Of a stretch of DNA of 64,000 bases, positions 43,413 through 64,000 are shown in pieces (the stretch's first letter is position 1; every line of letters starts with the position of its first letter). A model generated the notes under the pieces. The model was not told where the DNA came from, made no database searches, and saw only the letters and a list, made by a program, of their open reading frames with translations. The DNA comes from Morinoia aosen. Lineage: Eukaryota; Arthropoda; Malacostraca; Amphipoda; Talitridae. Both the position numbers and the translations under genes were made by a program. The stretch lies in the NCBI GenBank assembly GCA_030386875.1, contig CM059575.1, positions 49,692,859 to 49,756,858 of the forward strand, in the 5' to 3' direction.

Positions 43413-44115
43413 ATCAAAATGATGCATATAAATGCTCGCAGTTTCAACGGTAATTACTAGCGAAATCGACATTTTATGCGTATCTGAAATATGATTCGAC
43501 TCACGAGTCGAAAGTTCATGTTTCAACAAAAATGCGACACATTGTACAGTTTTGACGGAGTCAAGAATAAGAGAGGAAGAGGTTCATATATTTTCATTAA
43601 AGATGTCTACTCAACATCCACATTTCCAATAAGAGAAAATGCGAAGACATAGAAAGGGTTTGGCTCAATGCTCAAGTAAACAAACACGGTTCTACGTCCA
43701 ACGTTAGATTTAATTGAAAATGCGCTTAAGTTAATCTCTGCAGCCAAAAAGCCTCCATGTTTGCTGAGATTTCAACATACCTAGATCTGACCAGTAAAAA
43801 ATAATCAGCCAAGCAATATATTGCACAGACTTAATCTTTCACGAATGATTCAGGAACCAACTCGCAGTACTAACACTTCCAAAACTCCTCCAGACCTAGA
43901 AATTACAAACAATCCCCAAGCATTACTCGGCTCAGAGACTTTACCGTCCTTTTCTTATCACCATTCGGTAGTATATCTATTTAATAACCAAAAGAGAAAT
44001 AAAAATCTCTTGCATAAACTTTCGCATGAAAAACTATTACTCCCCTTGAATGTTTCAAGAAAAGCTATTCGACACATGGAGCGTATTTCAAGGCATGGAA
44101 AACACCGATGATGTG
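43413..44115 (+). pseudogene. LINE endonuclease remnant
   Basis: Fragments match an APE-type LINE endonuclease: MHINARSFNG (N-terminal strand), EIDILCVSE (strand with the catalytic Glu), YSFDGVKNKRGRGSYIFIKD, then QEPTRSTNTSKTPPDLEITN and SYHHSVVY near the C-terminus, where SDH would be expected. They are separated by stops and frameshifts. Confidence 0.7.
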
Positions 44116-44118
44116 AAT

Positions 44119-44355
44119 CTACAAGTTTTGCTTTACAATAAGAATTTCGCATCGGCCCTTAACGAGCTGTGATGTTAATGCTTGGAGGAGACAAAGTCCA
44201 TCAGCTAAAGTGAAGGTAGGTTCTTTCTTGTGCGATCGTATCAATTCATCCACTGTGTTTACAACGCGTGTGCAAATTGGGTTCGACGCTGATTGTTCTG
44301 TATCAGTTTGGTCGTACGTTAGGGGCTCTCCAGAGGCAAGAGGGATCGTTTTCAA
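44119..44355 (-). pseudogene. Inverted second copy of part of the OTU segment
   Basis: On the minus strand LTYDQTDTEQSASNPICTRV and FTLADGLCLLQALTSQL parallel the plus-strand sequence at about 42715-42900 (PTYDQTDTDTEKS, YTLANGHCLLHAATTQL). It is therefore a second, inverted copy inserted between the endonuclease and RT remnants. It keeps the Asp of the OTU motif (ADGLC). Confidence 0.6.
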
Positions 44356-44449
44356 TTTCAGTGATTGCCTAGCTGGGAACGGTGAGTGGTTCTACTATTG
44401 ATTCAATCAATGATCTCAAAACGGTACTTTAGTTATATCACTACGATGA

Positions 44450-44940
44450 AAGTTAATTCCAGAAATGTTAAATGGAAATCAGACGAGATAAATGAGTTCA
44501 GTAAAGGTGAAAGAAATTATCAACGTGAGGACAGACTGAACATATCAGACAGTAAGCTTCAAAGGTTATATAAAGATTATAAGAAGATCCTGCGAAGAAA
44601 AATTCGTGAAAAATACCACCATTCATACCAAATAACTTCGGCGTCCCCTAAGGTTCATTCCTCTGCCCGCCCCTATTTCTACTTTCATCAATGATCTCCT
44701 CCATGGCGGCAAACACAAAAATTTCTATGTATGATAATGATTTACGAAGTACCATAAGTTCGATGATGGATTTGAAAGAAACACAAGTCAACGCCGAAAA
44801 CCTAAAAAACCGGAAATTGTGGTATGACCAGAATGGCCTCAAACTGAATACAAGTAAAACGCATGCATTACTGTATTTTAGGATCAAAGAAAGCCATCAG
44901 GAATTTCCCAAAATTTACGCGAACATTTTGAGACGATAAA
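44450..44940 (+). pseudogene. LINE pre-RT linker and RT remnant
   Basis: The linker reads RNVKWKSDEINEF and LYKDYKKILRRKIREKYHHS, typical of the region between endonuclease and RT. RT pieces follow: INDLLHGG in one frame, then in another LKNRKLWYDQNGLKLNTSKT, the conserved motif after the YxDD box. The central RT, including the catalytic box, is lost. Confidence 0.6.
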
Positions 44941-45229
44941 GTTAAGCCAGTAGATAAGGTAAAAAATTTCGATGTTTGGATTGACAAAAATATGACTTTA
45001 AAACCACACGTAGTAATAAAATTAGCAGACCCTTAATGTTCTTCCATCGCATTAAGAATACACTTCACGAAAAATCTAGGTTATTAATGATTCAGTCTTT
45101 AGTATTATCGCGTTTGGATTATTGCAGTCTAGTCTAGGGAGATATACCTCAATATCATCAAAAAGAATTGTAAAAATGTTTGAACTTCCCAGCCAAAGTG
45201 GTATGCAAAGGTAACATCAAGAACGTGAT

Positions 45230-45553
45230 CATGCAAATCTTCTTCTAAGAAAACAGGGCTAGACCCCAATACCAGACAGATTCATGATCTAAAAAGCTCG
45301 ACGAGTGTTCTCATCTCTGCTCCTCCCTCATAGTAATACAAAAGTTGTAAATTTGTTTACATCCAATATTGCGAACAGAAAAACAATCGAAGGAATGATG
45401 CCTTTGTTAGTCGCCGTTCATCTGACGTGGGACAAAAAACTCTCAGTTTCTGGAGCTCTTTTGTTGAATAAGATTCCCCAGCGTATCAAAAACTCTAAAA
45501 CTGTACGAGAACTCAAGAAAAATGTGTCACGTCATTTCGTATCGCTGCCATAG
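45230..45553 (+). pseudogene. LINE ORF2 C-terminus
   Basis: KLSVSGALLLNKIPQRIKNS then LKKNVSRHFVSLP matches 32917-33291 closely (ALSVSGAFLWNKLPQHIRNS). Frameshifts lie upstream. Confidence 0.7.
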
Positions 45554-46544
45554 GGAATAATGGGCTGCAACACTTCGGTATGTATTCTAACGAAACGATT
45601 GACAGATTGCCTTAAATATACTCATTGCTGCGTTGGGGTCAACATTTCAAACTCTGAGAAGCTGAAATGTCTATACCTATTCTAGCTGACTTTGTCCATT
45701 TCCTACTATCTCCACTGTGAAAACCTAGCACCTAGCCTGTAAAGTGCAGTTGATTATGGAACCATAATTAGTTTCATATGTAGTCTATGTGTAGGAATTT
45801 GGTAGCTATTTGTTACTTATAAGTAATATCAATCTATATTTTACGGTGCCTTTATTTTATCCTATGTATCCATGTCAGTGTGTTGTTAATGAGATACAGA
45901 GAGGATGAAAAAGTAGTTACTAACAAACTGTAACTTGATTTTCTTAAAAATCCTGTTTGAAAATTGGAAATTAGCTCAATTTTACGTTTGGTAAGTCAAC
46001 ATAAATTTTATCTAAATTATTCCTGTCGACTATTATGAGCAGCGAAGCCTCTAGTTTAATGTACCAGGGCGAAAGTAATTTATGTAGTTTCTATTATTTA
46101 TATTTTCTGTATTTTTGTTTTAACACATGAATTTTTTGGTCGAAAAAAAAACTTAACCCAAGAGTCATGATGATTAATGCTCTGAGAATATTTAGCACTG
46201 CACCTTCAATCAGAAATAACTCGATTTGTCAGTACAAAAATTTATTACACTTGCTTATTGCTTTAAAACGATATTTTTCGCTTCCCCAGTGAGCGTCGCA
46301 TATTTCTGTTTCCCAAAATGTAAATAGGGGAATGAAAAAATTGCAAACTAAGAATAAATTGTTTATAAAAATTTATCTTACCTTCCGTACGATGAGCAAG
46401 TTCTGAAATTCAGAGAGTAGACTTGTTTACATATTTCTTGATTTATGTGCTGTGCTATGTTTTGTATAAATTACTTTAGGCTAACTTTGTTTCACGACTT
46501 TAAAATCATTTACGACGGTGTAACAGCGCAGCAGGGGAGGCCAA

Positions 46545-46560
46545 GGGGGCCATGGCCCCC
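46545..46560. repeat. 16-bp perfect GC palindrome
   Basis: GGGGGCCATGGCCCCC, flanked by GGGGAGG on the left and TCCCC on the right, can form a longer imperfect hairpin. It stands out in an AT-rich setting. Confidence 0.8.
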
Positions 46561-46744
46561 TCCCCTTCACCCCAAATGTTGAGCTGGGGGCCAGGTTCAG
46601 TCGCCGTTTCAAGTAAAAAGAATAATAAGATTGCTGATAATTTATGTCTGCCTAATATAAATATTACCAGAGCACTAAGACGTCATTTTGATGTAGCAGG
46701 AAGAAGGTTGTCTTTATTTTAATTAGTTTTCCTCGCTTTCATTT

Positions 46745-46935
46745 TCCATATGTATATATAGTGTATATGTGTGTATGTGTGTACATGAGTGTATAGTGTG
46801 CATATATGTGTGTGTATTACATGTTAATATGTATATGTATATATGTATACATAAATACATATGAATGGATATACATGTCAATCCGCTTAAATGTATATAC
46901 ATTCACATATAAGTATGTATAATATATACAAACAA
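46745..46935. repeat. TA/TG-rich microsatellite
   Basis: Irregular TATATG, TGTG and ATACATA repeats without coding potential. Confidence 0.7.
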
Positions 46936-47297
46936 ATATGTGTGTTATGCTACGTTTTTTTTATAAAATACTTCTGACTAACAATTTCTCATTCCTTGAT
47001 AATCATTTACGACGGTGTTTTCAGCCTGTTTCGGTAAAGCTATTTCTGTATATTCTTCTTTTAACTTCTACTTATAATGAAGGAATCCCTTATGATTCCC
47101 TTGCAGTATTTAAACTATTTATAAGTTGTCAACCATCTTTCTGGGGATAAAGTTTCCCAATAGATGATGCTTTGATTGTATCGCACAAATCAAAATTAAC
47201 CCTCGCATATCTAAGTTCGTATCGAGAGCTCATAGTCAAGTCACCCCCAGAAACAGTTAATGAATCTAGAGCTCTCGATACATAAAGGTTAAAGGTT

Positions 47298-47485
47298 AAC
47301 ATCGGCATCTTTGGGATGCTTTATTTCCAATCAAGCCTGATACATATGATCTTAGCATTGGTTTTTCAAATGTCTTATAACTAACCCTATATATAGGACA
47401 CCATGACGGTTCCCCCGTAAAGCCGGTACCCATTTCCGACACCTGGGTTGAGTGGGGTATTGTGCTTGAGCTTTCCCTTATACCC
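47298..47485 (-). mobile_element. tRNA-derived SINE, headless copy
   Basis: The reverse complement of this stretch matches the body of the SINE at 4531-4823 with only a few differences, including GGGGAACCGTCATGGTGTCC and TTGGAAATAAAGCATCCC. The tRNA-like head is absent; the match stops near 47485 in TATACCCC. Truncation at the 5' end is usual for SINEs. Confidence 0.85.
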
Positions 47486-47595
47486 CTTACATACCCACTT
47501 ATACCCCATAGGGGAATAAAATATATCTGTCGGGCCAAGCGTGTGCCTGCTTTCACTGTGCCACAAGCATTGCTTTCGTTGTGCTTCGTTGACCT

Positions 47596-47815
47596 TTTAG
47601 GGTGGTCGATAGCGCGGTCGATAGCGTGCCGGCGCGGTGATTTATAGTCCTGAGTTCGAGTCTCGGTACTCCTCGTACATTTATCTAAGTTTGCCTCGTA
47701 TGGTTTGTCTATCAATTAAGGACTTTTTTCTTAAGAAATTTTTAAAAACCAATGAGTTGTGATACATTTCATGCACAAAGTTTTTTTGAAATAAACGTTT
47801 TTTCTTTCTTTCTTT
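47596..47815 (+). mobile_element. SINE-like element: tRNA head, short tandem-repeat body, shared tail (copy 3)
   Basis: The head has a box-A-like TGGTCGATAGCGCGG (47603-47617) and a box-B-like AGTTCGAGTCT (47653-47663). After it come two or three diverged 26-bp units (TACTCCTCGTACATTTATCT, GTTTGCCTCGTATGGTTTGT) and the tail seen in copies 1 and 2 (TTAAGAAATTTTTAAAAACC, later GAAATAAACGTTTTTTC). This copy links the tandem array to a Pol III-type head. GGTCGATAGCG is duplicated inside the head. Confidence 0.65.
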
Positions 47816-50800
47816 TACTTATTTCTAAACTATCACAGCTAGCGACTTCAATTTAGTCTCATATTAAAGCGCAGATAATTTAATGCGTGCAAAGTTAGCA
47901 CACAACTTTTTTTTATCCGCAAAGAGAAGGTGTAAAGCTCTCCTCACTCCCCTCGATTGTCCAAAGAATATTCGTTGTTATCCAGCTCTTATTTTTAAAG
48001 TAACGCGCCTAGAAACTTCTAATTAGTCTCAATTTAAAGCTCAGAACACTTTCCGTGCATTTAACCTCATTTCCCCTAATCGAGTGTCGTTCAGAAAATG
48101 GACTGAATACGACGGATTCCATCCATTTTTCGAAAAACACTAGGATAAGTTAAGCACGTAGGGAATTTTTTGAGCCGTCAAATTGAAACTCATTTGAAGT
48201 TTCAAGGTACAATAGCTCATAAGAGCGTGGAAACGATGAGTAGTTCCAGCAGTGGTCTTGAATTGGCACTCCTGTTTTGGAATTTTCCTAAAACTGATTA
48301 AACGGAAATTTTCGTGTTTATTCCTTTGAATTTGAAAATTTTCCGTTTTTTTAAATTCACACCGTTTGAGTAGTTTTCTTCTGCAAGACACTTTCGGATC
48401 GATTAAAACGCACTGTACTTAAGGGTGAACCTTTACTGCTGAAAATAATGAACGGTTGTATCCTGTAAAATAAAAATATTCCTGACCAAAATACTTGATT
48501 CAGTTTCCTAGTTTCACTATTAATTACCCAGTTTCTCAAATGATAATAACAGCTATTGATGCTGTGATTGGTCGGAAATAGGTTCTCAGCTTCGACGTCG
48601 TGTATTATTTTTGATACGTTTGAATTTTTCAAAATGTATAGAGGGGATTGTTTTCGAAGAGAGGAAAAAAATTGAGAAAGGCACAGTGGTTGAATAAAAG
48701 TACAAGGCAGTACAGAGCGTTTTACTGCTTAAAATCGATGCTTCCCATTAGAACGGACACTCATGGAAATCAGTCATACCATATTGCCTGGGTGTCGTCG
48801 TAGACAAATACCTCAACACTTTGATTGAGGTGGGTAAAACTGAAGTTCAGCATTCAACTCAAATTCAAAGACTATTGTGCTAAGCAATATTGAAAATAGC
48901 AAACAATAACTGGATGGTGCTTTCATTTAAATTTGGTTAAGTACTTCGGAAAATTGAGTTTGTGACTACCGATCGGCCAGCAGCATTATGAAAATCCTCT
49001 CTTTGTACTACCGGTGGTTCACGTCGCAGTCAAAGTGTTAAATTTGGCCCCATTGGTTGGCGAGACTTAAAGCTCTTCACTTTTTAAAATATACTCTAGC
49101 TGTGTTCTGCCTCAGGATGAAGATAAATTTTATGTTCAGTATATTCATATTTATTCTGAATAAAACTTATTCAAAGGTGCTACTGCCAAAATTAGAAGTT
49201 TCATAATTGCATCGAAAAAGTCCATTCTCGACTTAAAGTGATTATTTGTGCGAGAATACTTTTCGTGACCATGAATGTTATTCCTATTCTTACAATACCA
49301 TTGACATGTATCACATTTCATTAAAACAAGATGTATCAAACGACAAAAAGAATCAGAATGAAATTCAACTGTCAAGTTATCAGATCCTTTTACTAGAATA
49401 TTATTTAACTGCGACCGCACTTTGACCTAAACTTATCTACTCACAAATTTACCCTGACCTATAGTTTTCGATGTACTAGGCAGAAGCATGGAAGATGTGC
49501 AAAATGTTATGCAACATGGACAACTACCAGTATTGCCGTATCTAGTGAAAAAATATCAAATTTCAGTTAGCATTGGGTGCACTGAACCACAGAGAATATG
49601 AAATTTGAAAGATATTTCTATGCCTGAGGAATAACATGGTGAAATAACGTTCCTGACGAAGCAAGTAAGTTCGGCGTTGTCATGTCCTAGACGGTGTGAC
49701 CGTACAAGCATTGTTAACTTTTCTTCCTCACTAAATAGGACGTCGAAACGAGAAGTGTGCATTTTTTTTACGAACAATAAATTCATTGCGAATATCAAGT
49801 ATGTTACACAAATCAGAAAAAACAAGCAGTGACAGTTTGAGTATTTTTAATGTAAAAACTTTAAATTCAATTACAGCGGTAAAATTCATACTGTCTGTCC
49901 GAAGAGCTTAAGAATCTTCAACGGTCAATGTGCGATACATTAACATTTAAAAGAAGCCCAAATATTCCATGAACCATGGATTGGAAAGTAGCAAATAGCG
50001 AACTACAAGGAAATGTTGAATACAGCAATCTGAATGTGATGCGAGGGAATGAACTTCAGAATTATCTAGTTAAATAACAAGGAAGCTCTCGATGGAAGAT
50101 TGGGATAATAACCTTTCGAATAAGTTAAATAATAATCAAATTTTCAACGTAAAAAGCCACCAAGAAAATGTAGGATTTTTCTAATGGAAAATGGCTAAAA
50201 GTCGGCATCGACTTCGATAACTTGAGCCAAGAGCCAAAGTACAACTTGCTAGTGACACGGGCGGGTCAACGGGGACATTGTACGAGAACCACTACCGAAC
50301 CGAAAAACGGCTGTAACTAAATACGTAACATTATCTCAAGGAGTCTCACGTACGGTATGTACAGGAGGCTGCAAGAATTCTGACGGACCGAGGGGCGTAT
50401 ATCAACCGATTTACGCCATTGTCACGATACAGCCGGCAGCGTAAGTCTTTCAAGTCAGCATTGCTATTAAAAATACTATAAAAATAGTATTTTTAAGGAT
50501 ACTATTTTATAAATACTATTATAAAAAGTATTTTTCCAATAAAATTTGTGCATAATGACTCACCAGCATCTGGCAACACTGTGAGCTTGCCCGATGCTTG
50601 GGTTTCAATAAGCTGGAGTGTTATTCGAAAACCAAAACTAGACACAGCTTTCAAAGCAGCTATGTCGACTTAAAATAACTTATGCTGCCATCTGCATGGT
50701 AACGACGATATAAATTGTTGGTAATACCAGCTAAGGAAAGGGTCAAAATTTGTGTTCAGAATACGAAGGTTTTACAGAAAAAGAAATTCTCATCAAAATG

Positions 50801-51773
50801 TTTGCGAAACAGAGTTTGTATTTTCAAAACAAGGTTATTTCCTTATAAGATATTAACAAGAATAACATAAACGTAATATGCAACAATAGAGAGTAAATAA
50901 CAATTAGAAAACTTACGCCTAAAGAATGTACAACAACGACAACCCTGAGAATCTTCTGGACGGACACTTGAGGCTGCGAACGCTAGACTGTAATGCGACG
51001 TGCGACACTGACACTCGGAAACATTTTTCTCCGGAGAAGCGAGCTCCGTCAAAAAAAATCCAGTTGTGAAGAGTCAGTTTACATACCGGCCACCAAAACT
51101 GATAGAAATCTAAACGCATGTTATAAATATAAAGCCTGTCCAGCGAGAGAATTATTAAAAACGGAAAGTATTCTTGAAGCGTGGCACACACAAGCACGGA
51201 AATTTTCCTCAACTAATTCAATATGTACAACGGCTTCTGACAGCACATGAGAAGAGCCAGCAGTGGAAACTGTTTATTTTATACGAGCTTATTGAGTTCA
51301 ATAAGTTGAGTCAGGAGTACTGGATCAAAGATTCGTTCACACACTATTGTACTTTGTTCTAAAACGAGTGCGGCATACGTGCACCATAATATAAAACTAT
51401 TCACCAGAGTAAAATGTTTCTAAATAACTAAACTTATTTGTGAATTAAGAATACTCTACTTAAGAAAAATTGTAAATTACAACATAGTTTACAGAGTCGC
51501 AGTTTGTTGTCTTAATGGAGGCCGCAGTAAGGAGGCCGCTACACAGCTCATAGACTAGGCACCGACTCGAGTTGGAGTCAGGTTGCCAGACCAGCATTTT
51601 CTGGACGAAATTCTCAAGTTTGGTCGAACACTAATCAGGAAGTGGCCAAATTTGAACATTTTGACCAGCAAAAAACCAGTCTAGTAACCTCTGTTTGTGC
51701 GTCTGAGCAGCATCTCAGCTACTGTATGTATGTATAAGAGCATTTTTTCGTTATTTTTTTTTACGGAGCGTTT
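47816..51773. other. About 4 kb with no recognised gene
   Basis: AT-rich DNA on the 3' side of the Abtb2-like gene. Only short frames without recognisable domains are present. A hairpin with 12-bp arms (TTAAAAATACTA and TAGTATTTTTAA, 50467-50496) is followed by similar AT-rich inverted motifs to about 50540. GC-richer patches near 50250-50450 and 50930-51050 could hold unrecognised exons. Confidence 0.4.
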
Positions 51774-51779
51774 TTTATT
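51774..51779 (-). promoter_or_regulatory. Candidate polyadenylation signal of the Abtb2-like gene
   Basis: Minus-strand AATAAA (TTTATT on plus), about 290 nt after the stop codon at 52069. The position is plausible for a 3' UTR end. Confidence 0.4.
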
Positions 51780-52068
51780 GCACTCATAAAACGGTGGGGT
51801 GGATAATCTACGGAACTAAATGAGGCATTTAGTCCTCTATATGAGTTGACCAAATAAATGACATAACTAAAACCCACTTTCTTCAAAAACAACTAAAATT
51901 TAAAGTATATAATTATAAAAAAACGTCCTTGTAAATTTAGAGGTGCATATTGCGATTTACGGGAAATGAACAGGAAATTTGTTAAAAAAAACTGTGAGTA
52001 ACTACGGAAATATTTAGAAGTGGTCTTCGCATGACTGAGTCAAAATCAATTGACTGGTTGAGGCCAAG

Positions 52069-62407
<10,339 letters not shown>

Positions 62408-63908
62408 CTAAACACGCAAACGAAAATTTTGACTAAAGGAATTTCAAATAACAAAGTTCAATTAACGGAGTCCATATTTTCACACTGGCGCCCCGAATAT
62501 CATAATAACTGCACAGCGTTCATCAATTAACACATGAAAACTTCAACACAGAAAATTGTCAAGTAGCTATTAGGAGACTCTACATTATATATGAAAACTG
62601 AATATTGAGACAAGTTCTCACACGTAACAGTATTAAAATTGTAATATAAGTTCGTTATGTGATTCTAAATTCGCATTTATTCACACTTAATTAAGATGTT
62701 TTCTGATTGATCATCTATACGATTAAATTCTTTTACAATGGCCGGGGACATGAGTACATACATCAAAATATATTTCATGAGGGTTAGAACCTCGTTCTTT
62801 TCGGGATGGTTTTCAATGAAGAAACAGCGATCATAGTTAAATCATTGATTATTTCGAGGTTACCTTCAATCGAATGACGAGATTTGAAGGCAACGTAGCC
62901 CTTGTCCTTTATTATACTGACACAAGATCAAATAGGGATTCACCACTAACGTTTTTGTCCTTTACGTTTTCACGTCGTATTGTAACTCATCGCAATGGAT
63001 GGAAATCAAGATGTTGCAGCAGTCAGTATCAGCTCTATAACAAAGTATCGGTATAAACATATATAAAAAGGTATATTCTAAGTTAGAAAAATCAAAATAA
63101 CATGAGCCTGAGTGAAATTGATCGCGTATACAGACTATCTCTGGCGACTGTCTAGAGTATTCCAAGGTTGAAAACAGATTACAACATTGAAGATGAGGCT
63201 TCAGTGAGTGCTTCTCAGACCCCTGGGAACAGGAGTGTGATAAAGAATAGAAATAAAAATTATTATCAGCATGGATTGAAGATTGCAGCCGAAGAATAAT
63301 ACTGATAATCAGCATCAGTAGAAACGAAGCACGTACAGTCTCACCTCATTGCAATAATATAACTAGCAGAAAACAATGAACCTCTTCCGGTCAGTTGCGT
63401 GTGCTTGAATGTTTTGATTGTTTGCACGATCTGAGAAGCGTTTTTGATTCACATTGCTGAAATTACAGGAGAATCAGTGAGTGCTTACAGAAGCAGCAGG
63501 CCAGTAACCATAATGTTTACAATTAAGAACAGAGGAATGAAAATCATCGAAAACTTTTCTTAAAAAATGAAGCCCGATGTCCGGTTTTGAGGCAGGAAAA
63601 GCTCGCCTTCTTCTATTTCTAGGTGGTAATGCTACTGGAGAAGAGAAGTTAAAAACAAATGCGTATTCGCAGGTCTGACAACCCAAAGGCCTCTAGAACT
63701 GCAGTTAGGAGCATTTGTCTGTTACAGGACGTGCAAACAAAATGTCTGGGTTACCAAAGTAATTTTCGAAGCCTGGTTTTCAAATTAATTCTGAACAACA
63801 ATAAAGGAACATTTAAAAAATAATAATTCAAGTTCAAGGTATTTCTAATTCTACAAAACGCTATGAGACCCCCGGTATTTCTGAATGAACTGAACGAGGA
63901 TGTGACAA
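62408..63908. other. Upstream intron or flank of the Abtb2-like gene
   Basis: AT-rich sequence with no recognisable exon. It is presumably an intron, because exon 1 begins with an acceptor site. Confidence 0.5.
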
Positions 63909-64000
63909 TTACCTTCTTGCTCCCATATTGTAGTTACCTTCTTGCTCCCAAATTGTAGTTACCTTCTTGCTCCCATACTGTAGTTACCTTTTTGCTCCCA
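63909..64000. repeat. 25-bp tandem repeat running off the window
   Basis: Starts at 63909, 63934, 63959 and 63984 of the unit TTACCTTCTTGCTCCCATAT plus TGTAG, 3.7 copies visible. On the minus strand, which is the sense of the Abtb2-like gene, each unit contains GCAAGAAGGTAACTAC, a splice-donor-like motif. Confidence 0.93.

Larger units (their letters stand above)
42420..46560 (+). mobile_element. Decayed LINE with OTU-like, endonuclease and RT remnants
   Basis: Successive fragments in shifting frames match parts of one LINE: an OTU-protease-like segment (42690-43300), an endonuclease (43413-44020), the linker before RT and bits of RT (44450-44940), the C-terminus (45230-45553), and a 3' UTR (to about 46560) shared with the relic at 32917-33700. 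Many stops and frameshifts, plus a deletion in the middle of RT, make it non-functional. The C-terminal pattern suggests a CR1/L2-like group. Confidence 0.7.

Noticed and set aside
49151..51250. Short frames between the SINEs and the Abtb2-like gene
   Set aside because: None has a domain, a credible start context or splice partners that I could confirm.

Overview
The window looks like arthropod, probably insect, nuclear DNA. It is AT-rich and intron-bearing, contains no bacterial-style operons, and is packed with retroelements of kinds common in insects. One conserved animal gene is present. All of it that I can see lies on the minus strand at 52069-62407: an Abtb2/BTBD11-type protein with ankyrin repeats and a BTB domain. 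It resolves into 12 coding exons whose splice sites and phases all agree and which encode 1168 residues. Its 5' end lies outside the window or was not found.

Left part (1-8185): AT-rich non-coding DNA with a long inverted repeat (931-1682) and a partial copy of it (2821-3245), a second inverted repeat (3424-3888), a tandem-repeat SINE-like element (about 4140-4510), a tRNA-headed SINE (4531-4823), and a 5'-truncated LINE on the minus strand (6182-7569) bounded by 12-bp target duplications.

Middle (8190-27071): two copies of one Ty3/Gypsy family with very long LTRs (about 2.25 kb). The younger copy (8795-18213) sits inside the 5' LTR of the older one (8190-27071). Both have 4-bp target duplications, and both keep open gag and pol frames joined by the same -1 frameshift cassette (GGGAAAC, a 7-nt spacer and an 8-bp stem). 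Next come a decayed gypsy pol tail (27285-27545) and a complete mag-type Gypsy element (27555-32664), whose gag is broken by one extra base.

Right of centre (32665-47815): two decayed relatives of one LINE family, one of which carries an OTU-protease-like module; a second tandem-repeat SINE-like element; and a 29-bp minisatellite split by a 4-kb non-autonomous LTR element (36957-40992) that has gag and protease but no reverse transcriptase. A third, tRNA-headed member of the tandem-repeat SINE-like family lies at 47596-47815. About 4 kb with nothing recognisable (47816-51770) separates this from the Abtb2-like gene. The window ends inside a 25-bp tandem repeat.

The elements do not act together as one system. 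The coherent units are each retroelement on its own and the host gene. The most unusual items are the frameshift cassette, the RT-less element inside the minisatellite, the SINE-like family with an internal tandem repeat, and the OTU-bearing LINE remnant. All family assignments come from reading motifs by eye; no database search was possible.
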